Source of the DNA: JAZKID01 sp963714065
Lineage (GTDB): Bacteria; Pseudomonadota; Alphaproteobacteria; Rhizobiales; UBA4765
Direction of reading: 5' to 3'
Assembly: GCA_963714065.1 (NCBI GenBank)
Contig: OY970226.1
Span: 1,054,001-1,118,000, forward strand
Length of the DNA stretch: 64,000 nt
Shown here piece by piece: positions 37,117 through 45,302 of this stretch. The notes under the pieces were generated by a model. The model was not told the DNA's origin. It was given only the letters and a program-made list of their open reading frames with translations, and did not search any database. The number at the start of each line of letters is the position of its first letter. The stretch's first letter is position 1. Position numbers and translations under genes: made by a program.

Positions 37117-37583
37117 ATTTCAGAAAAAATCTCTTCTATCCTATGATTGATAGCTTATTATGGGGACTGGCAAGCGCATGTATCGTTATTGCAGCAGCTT
37201 TCGAACATAATCCGCAAGGTGAATTTTATAATATCGATACAGGCGACGCAATTTATTCCACTACGGCGCCTTTATTTCTACTTGCATTCGTGTCTGTCGT
37301 AATCATTGTCTTCGCAATCGAAGGCTTGCTTAATTACTTTTTTCAACGGCTTTTTTTTGAAAAAAAGAAAATAATTCTTATGCCATTGCTTAATGCGATT
37401 GCACTGGGCTGTCTGGCAGGGTTTTGGAGATTTTCTTATATAGATTATTCTATTTTAGATATGCAGACGATCGCGAATCTGTTCGCGTCAAATTTTTTCT
37501 GGGTGGCCTTTGTTGTGTTTGCTGTTGAGCTGAGCATTCGTTTTACGACGCGCATGATGCCGTTTTGGGAAAATAAGTCATGA
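37113..37583 (+). CDS. Small four-helix membrane protein downstream of the muramidase-like gene
   Basis: 156 residues with about four hydrophobic segments (near 12-32, 53-73, 90-110, 130-150) and a basic patch FEKKKI between the second and third. The start is the ATG overlapping the upstream stop; GGGAGAGAAGAAA precedes it. No family recognised. AT-rich. Tight coupling with a putative peptidoglycan hydrolase makes an immunity or transport role possible, but nothing in the sequence proves it. Confidence 0.72.
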   Translation: MNFRKNLFYPMIDSLLWGLASACIVIAAAFEHNPQGEFYNIDTGDAIYSTTAPLFLLAFVSVVIIVFAIEGLLNYFFQRLFFEKKKIILMPLLNAIALGCLAGFWRFSYIDYSILDMQTIANLFASNFFWVAFVVFAVELSIRFTTRMMPFWENKS

Positions 37584-37993
37584 ATCAAACCAGAACTTGG
37601 TATCTGAAATTAATTGCAGGTCTTTTGACACTAGTCATTATTTTAGTTGGCATTGCCGTTTACAAGGTTGATGAGTTTACAAAGGCCTTAGAAAAGGATT
37701 TGTGTGCTACAACTATCCATCGCATGACATCCTCGCCAAATGGTAGTTATGTGCTCGTGACATATAATGTCGATTGCGGGGCAACAACCCCGTTCAATAC
37801 TCAACTCAGCATTCTTCCTAATAATGCCGAATTCTCGCTTGAAAAATATCCTTCCTTTTTTTCGATCAAGAATAAGCATGACCTTCATCTCAATTGGGTA
37901 GAAAATAAAAAAATTGAGATCGATATCCCTCGCGGAGAACAAATTTATAGACAATCTTCAAATGTAGATGGAATCACGATTGTCTATAAATAA
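37580..37993 (+). CDS. Membrane-anchored periplasmic small protein, third gene of the muramidase-like operon
   Basis: 137 residues: an N-terminal membrane anchor (about 8-28, LIAGLLTLVIILVGIAVYKV), then a domain expected to be periplasmic. Two cysteines (in KDLCATT and NVDCGATTPFN) could form a disulfide. The SSPNGSYVLVTYNVDCGATT block resembles small secreted proteins I recall without known function. It overlaps the preceding gene by 4 bases (ATGA). A periplasmic inhibitor of the upstream muramidase would fit the location, by inference only. Confidence 0.7.
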   Translation: MNQTRTWYLKLIAGLLTLVIILVGIAVYKVDEFTKALEKDLCATTIHRMTSSPNGSYVLVTYNVDCGATTPFNTQLSILPNNAEFSLEKYPSFFSIKNKHDLHLNWVENKKIEIDIPRGEQIYRQSSNVDGITIVYK

Positions 37994-38019
37994 ACGCGTC
38001 GAGACAGCCATCTATCACA

Positions 38020-38883
38020 TTACACTTGGTCTTGCGCACTCTTCGCCGCACTGATCGCAAAAAGCAGATAACCCATCGAGATGAGGAAATAGATCCAGCC
38101 GGACAGAGAAAAGCAGAGGCCGGCTATCTGCAGCAGAACGACGCTCCAGCCCAGCAGGATGACGACGGTGGCATTGAGCGAGACCAACCGCACGACCTGC
38201 TCGTAGCGCAGATTTGCCCTGAGAAGTTTCGAAAACAGCAGGCCGAACAGGCCGTAAAGCAGCGCCTGCAGAATGCGATAAACGAAAAAGCATAAGATCA
38301 GCACCACCGGCACGGGCAGGAAGAAAAGCCAGATATAGCTCAAGGTCTCAATCGTCCAGTTGCGCGCCATGGCGCTGTCGAAAGTAAAGCCACGAAGGGC
38401 AATATCCTCGCCGGTTTTTTCGGCCCTACTTTTATATGCGGCGAAAATCTCGGCGAGATCGTAGGATTTCGTTTCGAATTTCTTGTCGTCCTTGAAAAGA
38501 ATCTTGCTACCTGAAATGAGCATAAACTCGTCGGTTGCGATTTCACTGCGGCTTGAATCGAAGGTGATGTATCTGTCTTTTTTGCTGTCGGCATGTTCGA
38601 ACAGCTTGATCCTGTAGGGCTCTTTCTTGTCGATGGTGATCTTGCCGTCTTCGTGGATGGTGGTTGCCGGAATTTGCGAAATCACATCACCAAGATAGGT
38701 TTCTGTAAATGCGCTGGCATCGAAACGCGTCAGATAATAAAATAACGCAACAAGCGTGAGCACGCCGACAACCAGCGTTTCAAGAAGGAACAGATAGGAA
38801 AAGCCGAGCCCGCGGCCATGCTGCGCGGCATCGCGATAAAGCGCGCGGCTGTAAAAAGCCTGAGGAATTTTTTTAAGACACAT
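38020..38883 (-). CDS. DUF1189 family membrane protein
   Basis: 287 residues starting at the ATG at 38883. It opens with KKIPQAFYSRALYRDA, the hallmark of DUF1189, followed by a membrane helix (about 30-52), an extracytoplasmic domain of some 125 residues (VISQIPATTIHEDGKITID...), and four C-terminal hydrophobic segments. Function is unknown in the family. It is monocistronic, convergent with the muramidase-like operon (27 bases between stops). Confidence 0.85.
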   Translation of the reverse strand: MCLKKIPQAFYSRALYRDAAQHGRGLGFSYLFLLETLVVGVLTLVALFYYLTRFDASAFTETYLGDVISQIPATTIHEDGKITIDKKEPYRIKLFEHADSKKDRYITFDSSRSEIATDEFMLISGSKILFKDDKKFETKSYDLAEIFAAYKSRAEKTGEDIALRGFTFDSAMARNWTIETLSYIWLFFLPVPVVLILCFFVYRILQALLYGLFGLLFSKLLRANLRYEQVVRLVSLNATVVILLGWSVVLLQIAGLCFSLSGWIYFLISMGYLLFAISAAKSAQDQV

Positions 38884-38998
38884 GCCCGGCCCCGGTCGAT
38901 AAAGGCGGCCATCATGACATTGCAGGCTTTGCAAACACGATAAGACTTTGGCTAAAATGAAATTGTAAAAATTCAGAAAGTTTTAAGGGCAAGCTTGG

Positions 38999-39517
38999 CT
39001 ATTCCACTTTTTCGCCCTGATAGACGCCCCACAGCTCGTCCTGCTTCATATAGCCTTCGGCCTTGTCGGCATCGACGCGGCAGAAGGTGCCGTCGCAACC
39101 TTTGAGAGACAGTAGAACGCCCGACTCGACGCGTGCCCTGACGGCGGCACCTTCGCGCCCGCGCTCGAGCAAATTGAACATCGTGCCTTTCGCCCAGGGC
39201 GCGACCAGTGCGGTGCGACGGCCGGACAGCAGGCCTTGCAACACCCAGCCTTCCGCCCCTTCGGAATCGCGGATGCGGCGCCAATTGTCGAATTCGGCGG
39301 TGATCTCGACCGGCAGGCCGGCGCGAATGAATTGCCAGGCGACCTTATGATCGGAACTTGGCCCCTGGCGGACATTCACACGGTCCGATTTCAGGCTGAC
39401 GAAACGCGGCAGCGGCAGTCCGCTTGGCCCCATCTGGGCGTTTGCGGCAAGCGCCGGCTGGGCAAGCGCAACAAACAGGCCAAGCAACAGGCCAAGTATG
39501 GAAAAATAGCGTTTCAC
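38999..39517 (-). CDS. Secreted SH3-like domain protein
   Basis: 172 residues with a signal peptide (MKRYFSILGLLLGLFVALAQPALA) and two bacterial SH3 repeats. The first contains SDRVNVRQGPSSDHKVAWQFIRAGLPVEI and EGWVLQGLL; the second is shorter and ends in the DGTFCRVDADKAEGYMKQDELWGVY segment. Such periplasmic proteins often contact peptidoglycan. It is divergent from a secreted hypothetical protein, separated by about 122 bases. Confidence 0.87.
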   Translation of the reverse strand: MKRYFSILGLLLGLFVALAQPALAANAQMGPSGLPLPRFVSLKSDRVNVRQGPSSDHKVAWQFIRAGLPVEITAEFDNWRRIRDSEGAEGWVLQGLLSGRRTALVAPWAKGTMFNLLERGREGAAVRARVESGVLLSLKGCDGTFCRVDADKAEGYMKQDELWGVYQGEKVE

Positions 39518-39639
39518 GGCGTGAACACTGTCAGCAGAGGGGTTAAAAAAGCAGAAACCGAAAGGCTTAAGACAGGAATAGCATCAAAATGATCTAACTG
39601 GGTAAGGCATTTCAGGCTTATTTATGCTATGGAACAGAC

Positions 39640-40188
39640 ATGGTTTTTTATTCCAAACGCATGAAACGCGGCTGGGCTATTTTATTGTTATCGATCGTGG
39701 CGGGCACGCCGAGCGCGCGGGCGCAGATCCAGCTGGTGCCGTCATGGCAGCCCATGGCCAAACCCATCCAGAAGGCGCCGAAAGCCGCACGCGAGGCGTC
39801 GACACGCGGCAATTTTCCCCGGCGCATGAAACGCGAGGATGTCGAGGCGCTGTTTTTCAACGGCAACCCGGTCGAGGCTGCGGGCCTCGGCCGCGCCAGC
39901 TTCAGGGTTACGTTTTTCAAGAATGGCGAGGCCGCGCGCCTCGACAATAAAAGCGGCGAGACGAAACGCGGCACCTGGCGATGGCTGGGCGACGGTTATT
40001 GTTCCAAATGGGAAAAGGCGCATGAGAGCTGCTACACCATCGTCAAGGACGGCGAGGTTTACAAGATCGTGCGCGGCACGCGGGCGGTTGCCTTCTGGAG
40101 CACGCCTGAAGCCGGCAAGAATGTGAAGGCGAAGGACAATCTTCCGCCGCCACCCGCCGAAGCCTCAAAAAACCAGCCGGGCAAATAG
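39640..40188 (+). CDS. Secreted hypothetical protein
   Basis: 182 residues with an N-terminal signal sequence (RGWAILLLSIVAGTPSARAQ), a basic region (KAPKAAREASTRGNFPRRM), a beta-rich middle part (FRVTFFKNGEAARLDNKSGETKRGTWRW) with two cysteines (GYCSKW, ESCYTI), and a proline-rich tail. No family recognised. The last bases overlap the convergent ubiB stop by 24 bases. Confidence 0.75.
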   Translation: MVFYSKRMKRGWAILLLSIVAGTPSARAQIQLVPSWQPMAKPIQKAPKAAREASTRGNFPRRMKREDVEALFFNGNPVEAAGLGRASFRVTFFKNGEAARLDNKSGETKRGTWRWLGDGYCSKWEKAHESCYTIVKDGEVYKIVRGTRAVAFWSTPEAGKNVKAKDNLPPPPAEASKNQPGK

Positions 40189-41709
40189 AACCAGAACAAT
40201 CATCCATAAGGCAAAGGCCTGCCAGCGCTTTGCTCCGGCCTGCTCCTGCGCAAGCCGATGCAGGCTTTCCGGCGACAGACGCAGGCCGTCTTTACTCATG
40301 CATGCCAGGGCCTGCAGACATTCGGGCAGGGTGCGAAGCGCATTGCCGATTTCCTGCATGGCGTTTGCCGCCCGTCTTGCCTGCCCCTTGGGACCGAGAT
40401 TATCGCGCATCCATTCCTCGACGACAGGCTTTGCCGCAGCCCACATGTCGAAATCGGGATCGAGCGCGCGCGCAACGCCTTCCGTCACCGCCATGGTCTT
40501 TTGCAGCAGGAGCAGTTCAAGCCGCGTTTGCATATCGAACAGTTCCGTATATTCGAGCAATTGCGCCAGCACGCGCGCCATCGAGATTTCGGAGGCCTTC
40601 TTCTGATGGATGGGCTCGCCGATGGCGCGTAGCGCCTGCGCGAACACCTCGCGCGACTGGTGAGCCGGAACATAACCGGCCTCGAAATGCGCGGCCGCAC
40701 CCCGCGCATAATCGCGGGAAATAAAGCTCCAGAGGATTTCGGCAAGGAAGCGCCGCTCTTTCTCAGACAGACGCCCCATAATCCCAAAATCCACCGCAAC
40801 CAGCCGGCCGGCGCGATCGACCAGCAAATTGCCCTGATGCAGGTCGGCATGGAAAAAGCCGTCGCGCAGTGCGTGGCGCAGGAAATTCTGCATCAGGCCA
40901 ATGCCGAGTGCCTTGAAATCAAAGTCCGCGCTTTTGAGCCGCTCAATATCGTTGAGCGCGATACCATCGATCCATTCGGTGACGAGCACATTTGCCGCAA
41001 CCGCCTGCCATTTCACCTCAGGCACGGCAAAACCGGCATCGTCTTTCGTGTTTTCGGCCATTTCCGAGAGGGCGGCGGCCTCAAGGCGCAGATCCATCTC
41101 GATGGCCGCCGAATGCGCAAGCGTCTCGACGACGCCAAGCGGACGCATGCGGCGAGAAGCGGGATCGAAAAACTCGATCAGCCTTGCCGCCGTAAAAAAA
41201 CTGCGCAGGTCGCGGGAAAAACGCCGCCGGATATCGGGGCGCAGGATTTTTACCGCCACCTCTTCGCCGCTATCCGCAAGCCGCGCGCGATGCACCTGCG
41301 CAATCGATGCCGCCGCGACCGCCGGGCCGAACGAAAGAAAAATCTCGTTCAACGGCCTGCCGAAAGCCTGCGCGATGACGCTTTCCGCCTGTGTTTGCGG
41401 AAAGGACGGCAACCTATCCTGCAGATATTCGAGATCGCGCGCCATATCGGCGCCGACGATATCGGGCCTTGTGGAGAGAAACTGGCCGAGCTTGATCCAG
41501 CTCGGGCCGAGCCTTGCCAGCGCTTTCGAAAAGCTTTGCGCGCGTGAGGCTTTTTTGCTCAAGGGGCGCTCGAACAGCCGTGCAAAACGCAGCAGCGCAC
41601 GCGCGGGCAAGGGCAGTTGCTCGACCGGAACGAAGCGCAAGGCTCCTTCGCGCGCGAGCACATATCCGGCACGCGACAGGCGCAGGAGATCTTCGAGCAT
41701 ACCGAACAT
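40165..41709 (-). CDS. ubiB: Ubiquinone biosynthesis kinase-like protein UbiB
   Basis: ADCK/ABC1-type atypical kinase required for ubiquinone synthesis. I start at the ATG at 41709 (MFGMLEDLLRL), which gives 514 residues. The family KxGQ motif is KLGQFLSTRPDIV at 73-85, the A-rich loop is VAAASIAQVHRA and the catalytic parts are HADLHQGNLL and VAVDFGIMG. A C-terminal hydrophobic segment (ALWMIVLVLFARLVF) anchors it to the membrane. It follows ubiE by 8 bases. Confidence 0.95.
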   Translation of the reverse strand: MFGMLEDLLRLSRAGYVLAREGALRFVPVEQLPLPARALLRFARLFERPLSKKASRAQSFSKALARLGPSWIKLGQFLSTRPDIVGADMARDLEYLQDRLPSFPQTQAESVIAQAFGRPLNEIFLSFGPAVAAASIAQVHRARLADSGEEVAVKILRPDIRRRFSRDLRSFFTAARLIEFFDPASRRMRPLGVVETLAHSAAIEMDLRLEAAALSEMAENTKDDAGFAVPEVKWQAVAANVLVTEWIDGIALNDIERLKSADFDFKALGIGLMQNFLRHALRDGFFHADLHQGNLLVDRAGRLVAVDFGIMGRLSEKERRFLAEILWSFISRDYARGAAAHFEAGYVPAHQSREVFAQALRAIGEPIHQKKASEISMARVLAQLLEYTELFDMQTRLELLLLQKTMAVTEGVARALDPDFDMWAAAKPVVEEWMRDNLGPKGQARRAANAMQEIGNALRTLPECLQALACMSKDGLRLSPESLHRLAQEQAGAKRWQAFALWMIVLVLFARLVF

Positions 41710-41717
41710 CAGGGCCC

Positions 41718-42491
41718 TCAAATCCGCCAGGCACTGTGCAGGACGGCGATGCCGCAAGCGAGCTTTTCAAACCCAACCTTGGCAAAACCCGTATCCTGCA
41801 GCATTTGCGAAAATGCTTCGGCGTCGGGAAAACGGCGGATGGATTCCTTCAAATAATCGTAGGGCGCGGCATCGCCAGCAACCAGGGCGCCGAGTTTCGG
41901 GATCAGCAGATCGGAATAAAGCGCATAGGCTTCTTCCAGCACGGGCACGCGCGTTTGCGAAAATTCGAGGCAGAGAAAATGGCCACCGGTTTTCAGCACG
42001 CGATGCGCCTCTTTCAGCGCACTCTTCATGCGCGGCACATTCCTGATGCCGAAAGCGATCGTATAGGCATCGAAGGATTTGCCGGGAAAGGCAAGCTGCT
42101 CGGCATTGCCCTGCACGATCTCGACGCGCTCCCGATAGGGCGATGCGGCAAGGCGCTTTTTCGCAACCGCCAGCATGTCCGCATTGATATCGAGCAGCGT
42201 GCTGCGCGTGAGAGCGCACCCGCGCTTCTGCACACTGAACACGATATCGCCGCTGCCGCCTGCGACATCGAGATGCGCAAACGGCGCCGTTTTCGGCGGA
42301 TTGACCGCAGACGCCATCAGGCTTTTCCAGATGCGATGCAGGCCCGCCGAAAGAAGATCGTTCATCAGGTCGTAATTGCCGGCGACACCGTGGAAAATCC
42401 GGTTCACGCGCTCCTGTTTTTCGGACAGAATGACGGTTTCGCGCCCAAGGGGCACGCGCTCCGTGTCTTGATAAGCAGGGGCTTGCGGCAT
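41718..42491 (-). CDS. ubiE: Ubiquinone/menaquinone C-methyltransferase UbiE
   Basis: SAM-dependent C-methylation of demethoxy-ubiquinol or demethylmenaquinol. The 257 residues contain the UbiE signature YDLMNDLLSAGLHRIWK, motif I LDVAGGSGDIVF, and the block AFGIRNVPRMKSALKEAHRVLK with GGHFLCLEF. It is transcribed away from mutM (47 bases between starts) and leads into ubiB, the conserved alphaproteobacterial cluster. Confidence 0.96.
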   Translation of the reverse strand: MPQAPAYQDTERVPLGRETVILSEKQERVNRIFHGVAGNYDLMNDLLSAGLHRIWKSLMASAVNPPKTAPFAHLDVAGGSGDIVFSVQKRGCALTRSTLLDINADMLAVAKKRLAASPYRERVEIVQGNAEQLAFPGKSFDAYTIAFGIRNVPRMKSALKEAHRVLKTGGHFLCLEFSQTRVPVLEEAYALYSDLLIPKLGALVAGDAAPYDYLKESIRRFPDAEAFSQMLQDTGFAKVGFEKLACGIAVLHSAWRI

Positions 42492-42538
42492 GGCGCGACC
42501 CTAGCGAAGAGCGTTTATAAAAGCTAGGTTGAAGCCCT

Positions 42539-43390
42539 ATGCCCGAGCTTCCCGAAGTCGAAACCGTCCGCCGCGGCCTTGACCCGCATTTGCGGCATGC
42601 GCGTATCAAAAACGTGACATGCGGACGACGCGACCTGCGCTTCCCGCTGCCCAAGGCCCTGTCTGCGAAACTTAGCGGTACCACTGTGCTGCGGATCGAT
42701 CGCCGCGCCAAATATCTGCTGTTTCATCTTTCCAACGGTCTGATCCTGCTCTCGCATCTTGGCATGTCCGGCCGTTTTCGTATCGAAGGCGGCAAAGCAG
42801 TTAAAAATGCGGGCGCATTTTACGACACCACGCCGGTGCGCACATCGCACGACCATGTGACGATCGATTTCGATACGGGCAAGCGGCTTGTCTATAACGA
42901 TGCGCGCCGCTTCGGCTTTATGGAACTGCTGAAAACGAGCGAGCTTGAACGGCGTTTTGCCGATATCGGGATCGAGCCGCTGTCCAAGGCCTTTGGCGGC
43001 GCGAGCCTGCAAAAATGCCTCAAAAATAGGAAGACGCCGATCAAGACCGCACTCCTAGATCAGACGCTGATTGCCGGGATCGGCAATATCTATGCCTGCG
43101 AAGCGCTGCATAAAGCCAAAATTTCGCCGGGCATGCGGGCGGGCCAACTCAATGCCCGCCAGTGCGCGGCCCTCGCCGCCGCCATCAGGGAGGTGCTGAA
43201 CAAAGCCATTCGGCTTGGCGGCTCCACGCTGCGCGATTTTCACGATGCGGGCGGCGACGCAGGCCGCTTCCAGCATGAATTTCATGTTTACGGCCGCGCG
43301 GGCAAGCCATGCCTGCATTGCGGCAACGCGATCAAATCCCTCACCCAGGCCGGGCGCTCCACTTTCTATTGCCCCGCCTGCCAGCGATGA
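42539..43390 (+). CDS. mutM: Formamidopyrimidine-DNA glycosylase MutM
   Basis: Excises 8-oxoguanine and formamidopyrimidines and cleaves the resulting site. The mature N-terminus PELPEVETVRRGL provides the nucleophilic Pro1 and the catalytic glutamate. Further blocks are SHLGMSGRF, DARRFGFMEL and GIGNIYACEALHKAKISP. The C-terminal zinc finger is CLHCGNAIKS plus FYCPACQR. Length 283. It is divergent from ubiE and followed by the enoyl-CoA hydratase gene after 64 bases. Confidence 0.97.
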   Translation: MPELPEVETVRRGLDPHLRHARIKNVTCGRRDLRFPLPKALSAKLSGTTVLRIDRRAKYLLFHLSNGLILLSHLGMSGRFRIEGGKAVKNAGAFYDTTPVRTSHDHVTIDFDTGKRLVYNDARRFGFMELLKTSELERRFADIGIEPLSKAFGGASLQKCLKNRKTPIKTALLDQTLIAGIGNIYACEALHKAKISPGMRAGQLNARQCAALAAAIREVLNKAIRLGGSTLRDFHDAGGDAGRFQHEFHVYGRAGKPCLHCGNAIKSLTQAGRSTFYCPACQR

Positions 43391-43454
43391 CTTGCGTTGC
43401 ATGCCCGCCTATGATTAAGCGTCGTGGCCGGACTTGACGGTTTGAAAGGTCATC

Positions 43455-44228
43455 ATGCCCTATGAAACAATCCTAATCGAACAGCGCGGACGCGTGGGGC
43501 TGATCACGCTTAACCGCCCGCAGGCGCTGAACGCGCTCAACCCCAGGCTGATCGCCGAACTGACGGAAGCGCTCAGCGCCTATGACAAGGATCAGGGCAT
43601 CGGCGCCATTGTCATTACCGGATCCGATAAAGCCTTCGCCGCCGGCGCCGATATCAAGGACATGGCTTCGAAAAGCTATCTCGAAGTGTTCACGGAAGAT
43701 TTCATTGCGTCCTGGGACCGCGTGGCGCATGTCAGGAAGCCCGTGATCGCCTGCGTGCGTGGTTTTGCGCTGGGCGGCGGCTGCGAGCTTGCGATGATGT
43801 GCGACATCATCATCGCCGCCGATACGGCGAAATTCGGCCAGCCCGAGATCAATCTCGGCGTGATCCCCGGCTCCGGCGGCACGCAGCGGCTGACCAGGGC
43901 CGTGGGCAAGGCGAAAGCCATGGATCTTATTCTCACCGGGCGCATGATGGACGCGCAGGAAGCCGAACGCACCGGACTTGTCGCGCGCATCGTCCCGGCA
44001 GCGGAGGCGCTGAACGAAGCGCTCAAGGCGGCGGAAACCATTGCGGAAAAATCCCTTCCCTCGGCCATTGCCGCGAAGGAAGCCGTCAACCGCGCTTTCG
44101 AGGTCGGCCTCAACGAAGGGCTCTTGTTCGAGCGCCGCGTGTTTCACCCGCTGTTCGCTCTGAACGACCAGAAAGAAGGCATGGCGGCCTTTATCGAGAA
44201 GCGGCAGCCTGCTTTCAAGCATCGCTGA
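43455..44228 (+). CDS. Enoyl-CoA hydratase
   Basis: Crotonase-fold hydratase of 257 residues in beta-oxidation-type pathways. The oxyanion-hole block AGADIKDMA and the catalytic segment GFALGGGCELAMMCDIIIAAD are present, followed by PEINLGVIPGSGGTQRL (both catalytic glutamates conserved in pattern). It is located between mutM and rpsT, as in many alphaproteobacteria. The exact acyl substrate is not readable. Confidence 0.94.
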   Translation: MPYETILIEQRGRVGLITLNRPQALNALNPRLIAELTEALSAYDKDQGIGAIVITGSDKAFAAGADIKDMASKSYLEVFTEDFIASWDRVAHVRKPVIACVRGFALGGGCELAMMCDIIIAADTAKFGQPEINLGVIPGSGGTQRLTRAVGKAKAMDLILTGRMMDAQEAERTGLVARIVPAAEALNEALKAAETIAEKSLPSAIAAKEAVNRAFEVGLNEGLLFERRVFHPLFALNDQKEGMAAFIEKRQPAFKHR

Positions 44229-44293
44229 AAACTGTTGACGGGCCTATATCGGCACCCTATGGTGCGCGCACTTTTAGTGTGAAGGTTTGATCC

Positions 44294-44560
44294 ATGGCGA
44301 ATACGAGTTCGGCAAAGAAAATGGTGCGCAAGATCGCAAAGCGCACGGCCGTCAACAAATCCAGAAAGACCCGCATGCGCGGCGCCGTGCGCGCCGCCGA
44401 AGAGGCGCTCAAATCGGGCGACCGCAAGAAGGCGGAAGCAGCATTGCGCGCCGTCGAGCCACAACTTATGCGCGCCGCGCAGAAAGGCGTGATGCACAAA
44501 AAAACCGCATCGCGCAAAGTTGCGCGCCTTTCGAAAAGCCTGCGCGCGCTTAGCAAATAA
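44294..44560 (+). CDS. rpsT: 30S ribosomal protein S20
   Basis: 88-residue basic helical protein that binds 16S rRNA in the body of the 30S subunit. It starts MANTSSAKKMVRKIAKRT and contains the typical KSRKTRMRGAVRAAEEAL and KGVMHKKTASRKVARLSKSL. A strong rho-independent terminator follows 26 bases after the stop. Confidence 0.97.
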   Translation: MANTSSAKKMVRKIAKRTAVNKSRKTRMRGAVRAAEEALKSGDRKKAEAALRAVEPQLMRAAQKGVMHKKTASRKVARLSKSLRALSK

Positions 44561-44585
44561 TTTCACAAAAATTTCCTTCACAATC

Positions 44586-44609
44586 GGCGCGCGTCTCGCG
44601 CGCCTTTTT
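44586..44609 (+). terminator. Rho-independent terminator of rpsT
   Basis: GGCGCGCG and CGCGCGCC form a perfect 8-bp stem with a 3-base loop, directly followed by five T. It ends the rpsT transcript and isolates the dnaA leader. Confidence 0.88.
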
Positions 44610-44820
44610 ATTTGCGCGCCAAGATTTATATTCGCGCCTGCTCGGGCTTTTTCGCACCGCGTGAATAACGGTGACAGAATTTTTTCTTATCAAAAAAATT
44701 TGCAAAAAAGAAATTCTGATTCATCAGACGTTTGCATGCACTGCGCGGCTGCGAATTTCGAATGCAAGAATTTTTTTTAAAATCCTGAAAAAAAATTTTC
44801 GCTCCCGTGATTTTTATTAG
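44610..44820. other. AT-rich non-coding stretch between rpsT terminator and the dnaA leader
   Basis: Contains A- and T-runs and short inverted A/T tracts (for example around 44683-44722 and 44770-44800), with no credible reading frame. A DnaA-unwinding-type AT-rich region is possible, but I found no cluster of TTATNCACA-like DnaA boxes, so an origin here is not supported. Confidence 0.4.
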
Positions 44821-44849
44821 TTGCATGCGCAACCCTGCCTGTGTATGGT
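44821..44849 (+). promoter_or_regulatory. Candidate sigma-70-type promoter
   Basis: TTGCAT at 44821-44826 and TATGGT at 44844-44849 are separated by 17 bases. It would start transcription near 44856, at the beginning of the structured leader or small RNA. Confidence 0.4.
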
Positions 44850-44855
44850 CACCGA

Positions 44856-44943
44856 ACGTCGGGAACATCCCCGGCGCCCTTCCGAAACGGAAAAGAGAGA
44901 TGCTTTAAATCTCGCCCTCGCGGGCGGACGGTCTCTTTTTGCC
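44856..44943 (+). ncRNA. Candidate terminated small RNA or attenuated leader upstream of dnaA
   Basis: The segment has stacked pairing potential: CGGG-aacatc-CCCG near its 5' end, an inner CGCCC/GGGCG hairpin, and an outer 8-bp stem AAAAGAGA with TCTCTTTT that ends in a T-run, like an intrinsic terminator. A promoter-like sequence lies just upstream. The 350 bases from here to the dnaA start contain no convincing gene. I do not recognise an Rfam family. Confidence 0.4.
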
Positions 44944-45302
44944 TTCGCGAACGATCGCACGCCTTCTCCGGGCGAGCCGAGTAGCTTCAAGCGGTCATAT
45001 CGAATGCCGCGGTTATGCGGTGCGGTCGTCTGCGGTTGTTAATGAGTAGCGTATCCATTTCTTTTGTGCGGCATAGCAAAACATCATGGCAAACATCATG
45101 ACGAGACATGCGGCGCGAATAGAGACAAGAACGACAAAAAGGCCCTGACACAAGGCTCTGAAAGAGGCAGCGAGAAAATGGAAATTCATCCGGAAAAATC
45201 TGATCATTCCCAAATCGACTGGCAGCAAGAAACATATTGCACCGCTCATTCTGAAAAGCAGCTTCTTTTGGCCTTTATTACAGGCAGACAGGTATAAAAA
45301 AG
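44944..45302. other. dnaA upstream region without recognised gene
   Basis: About 360 bases between the candidate terminated RNA and dnaA. Short frames on both strands do not look like genes. The region probably carries the dnaA promoter and 5' leader; I could not fix a promoter or a strong ribosome-binding site (GACAGGTATAAAAAG precedes the ATG). Confidence 0.35.

Noticed and set aside
44561..45302. Chromosomal origin next to dnaA
   Set aside because: The stretch is AT-rich in part, but I found no cluster of TTATNCACA-like DnaA boxes there or in the recF-gyrB gap, and alphaproteobacterial origins are often away from dnaA.
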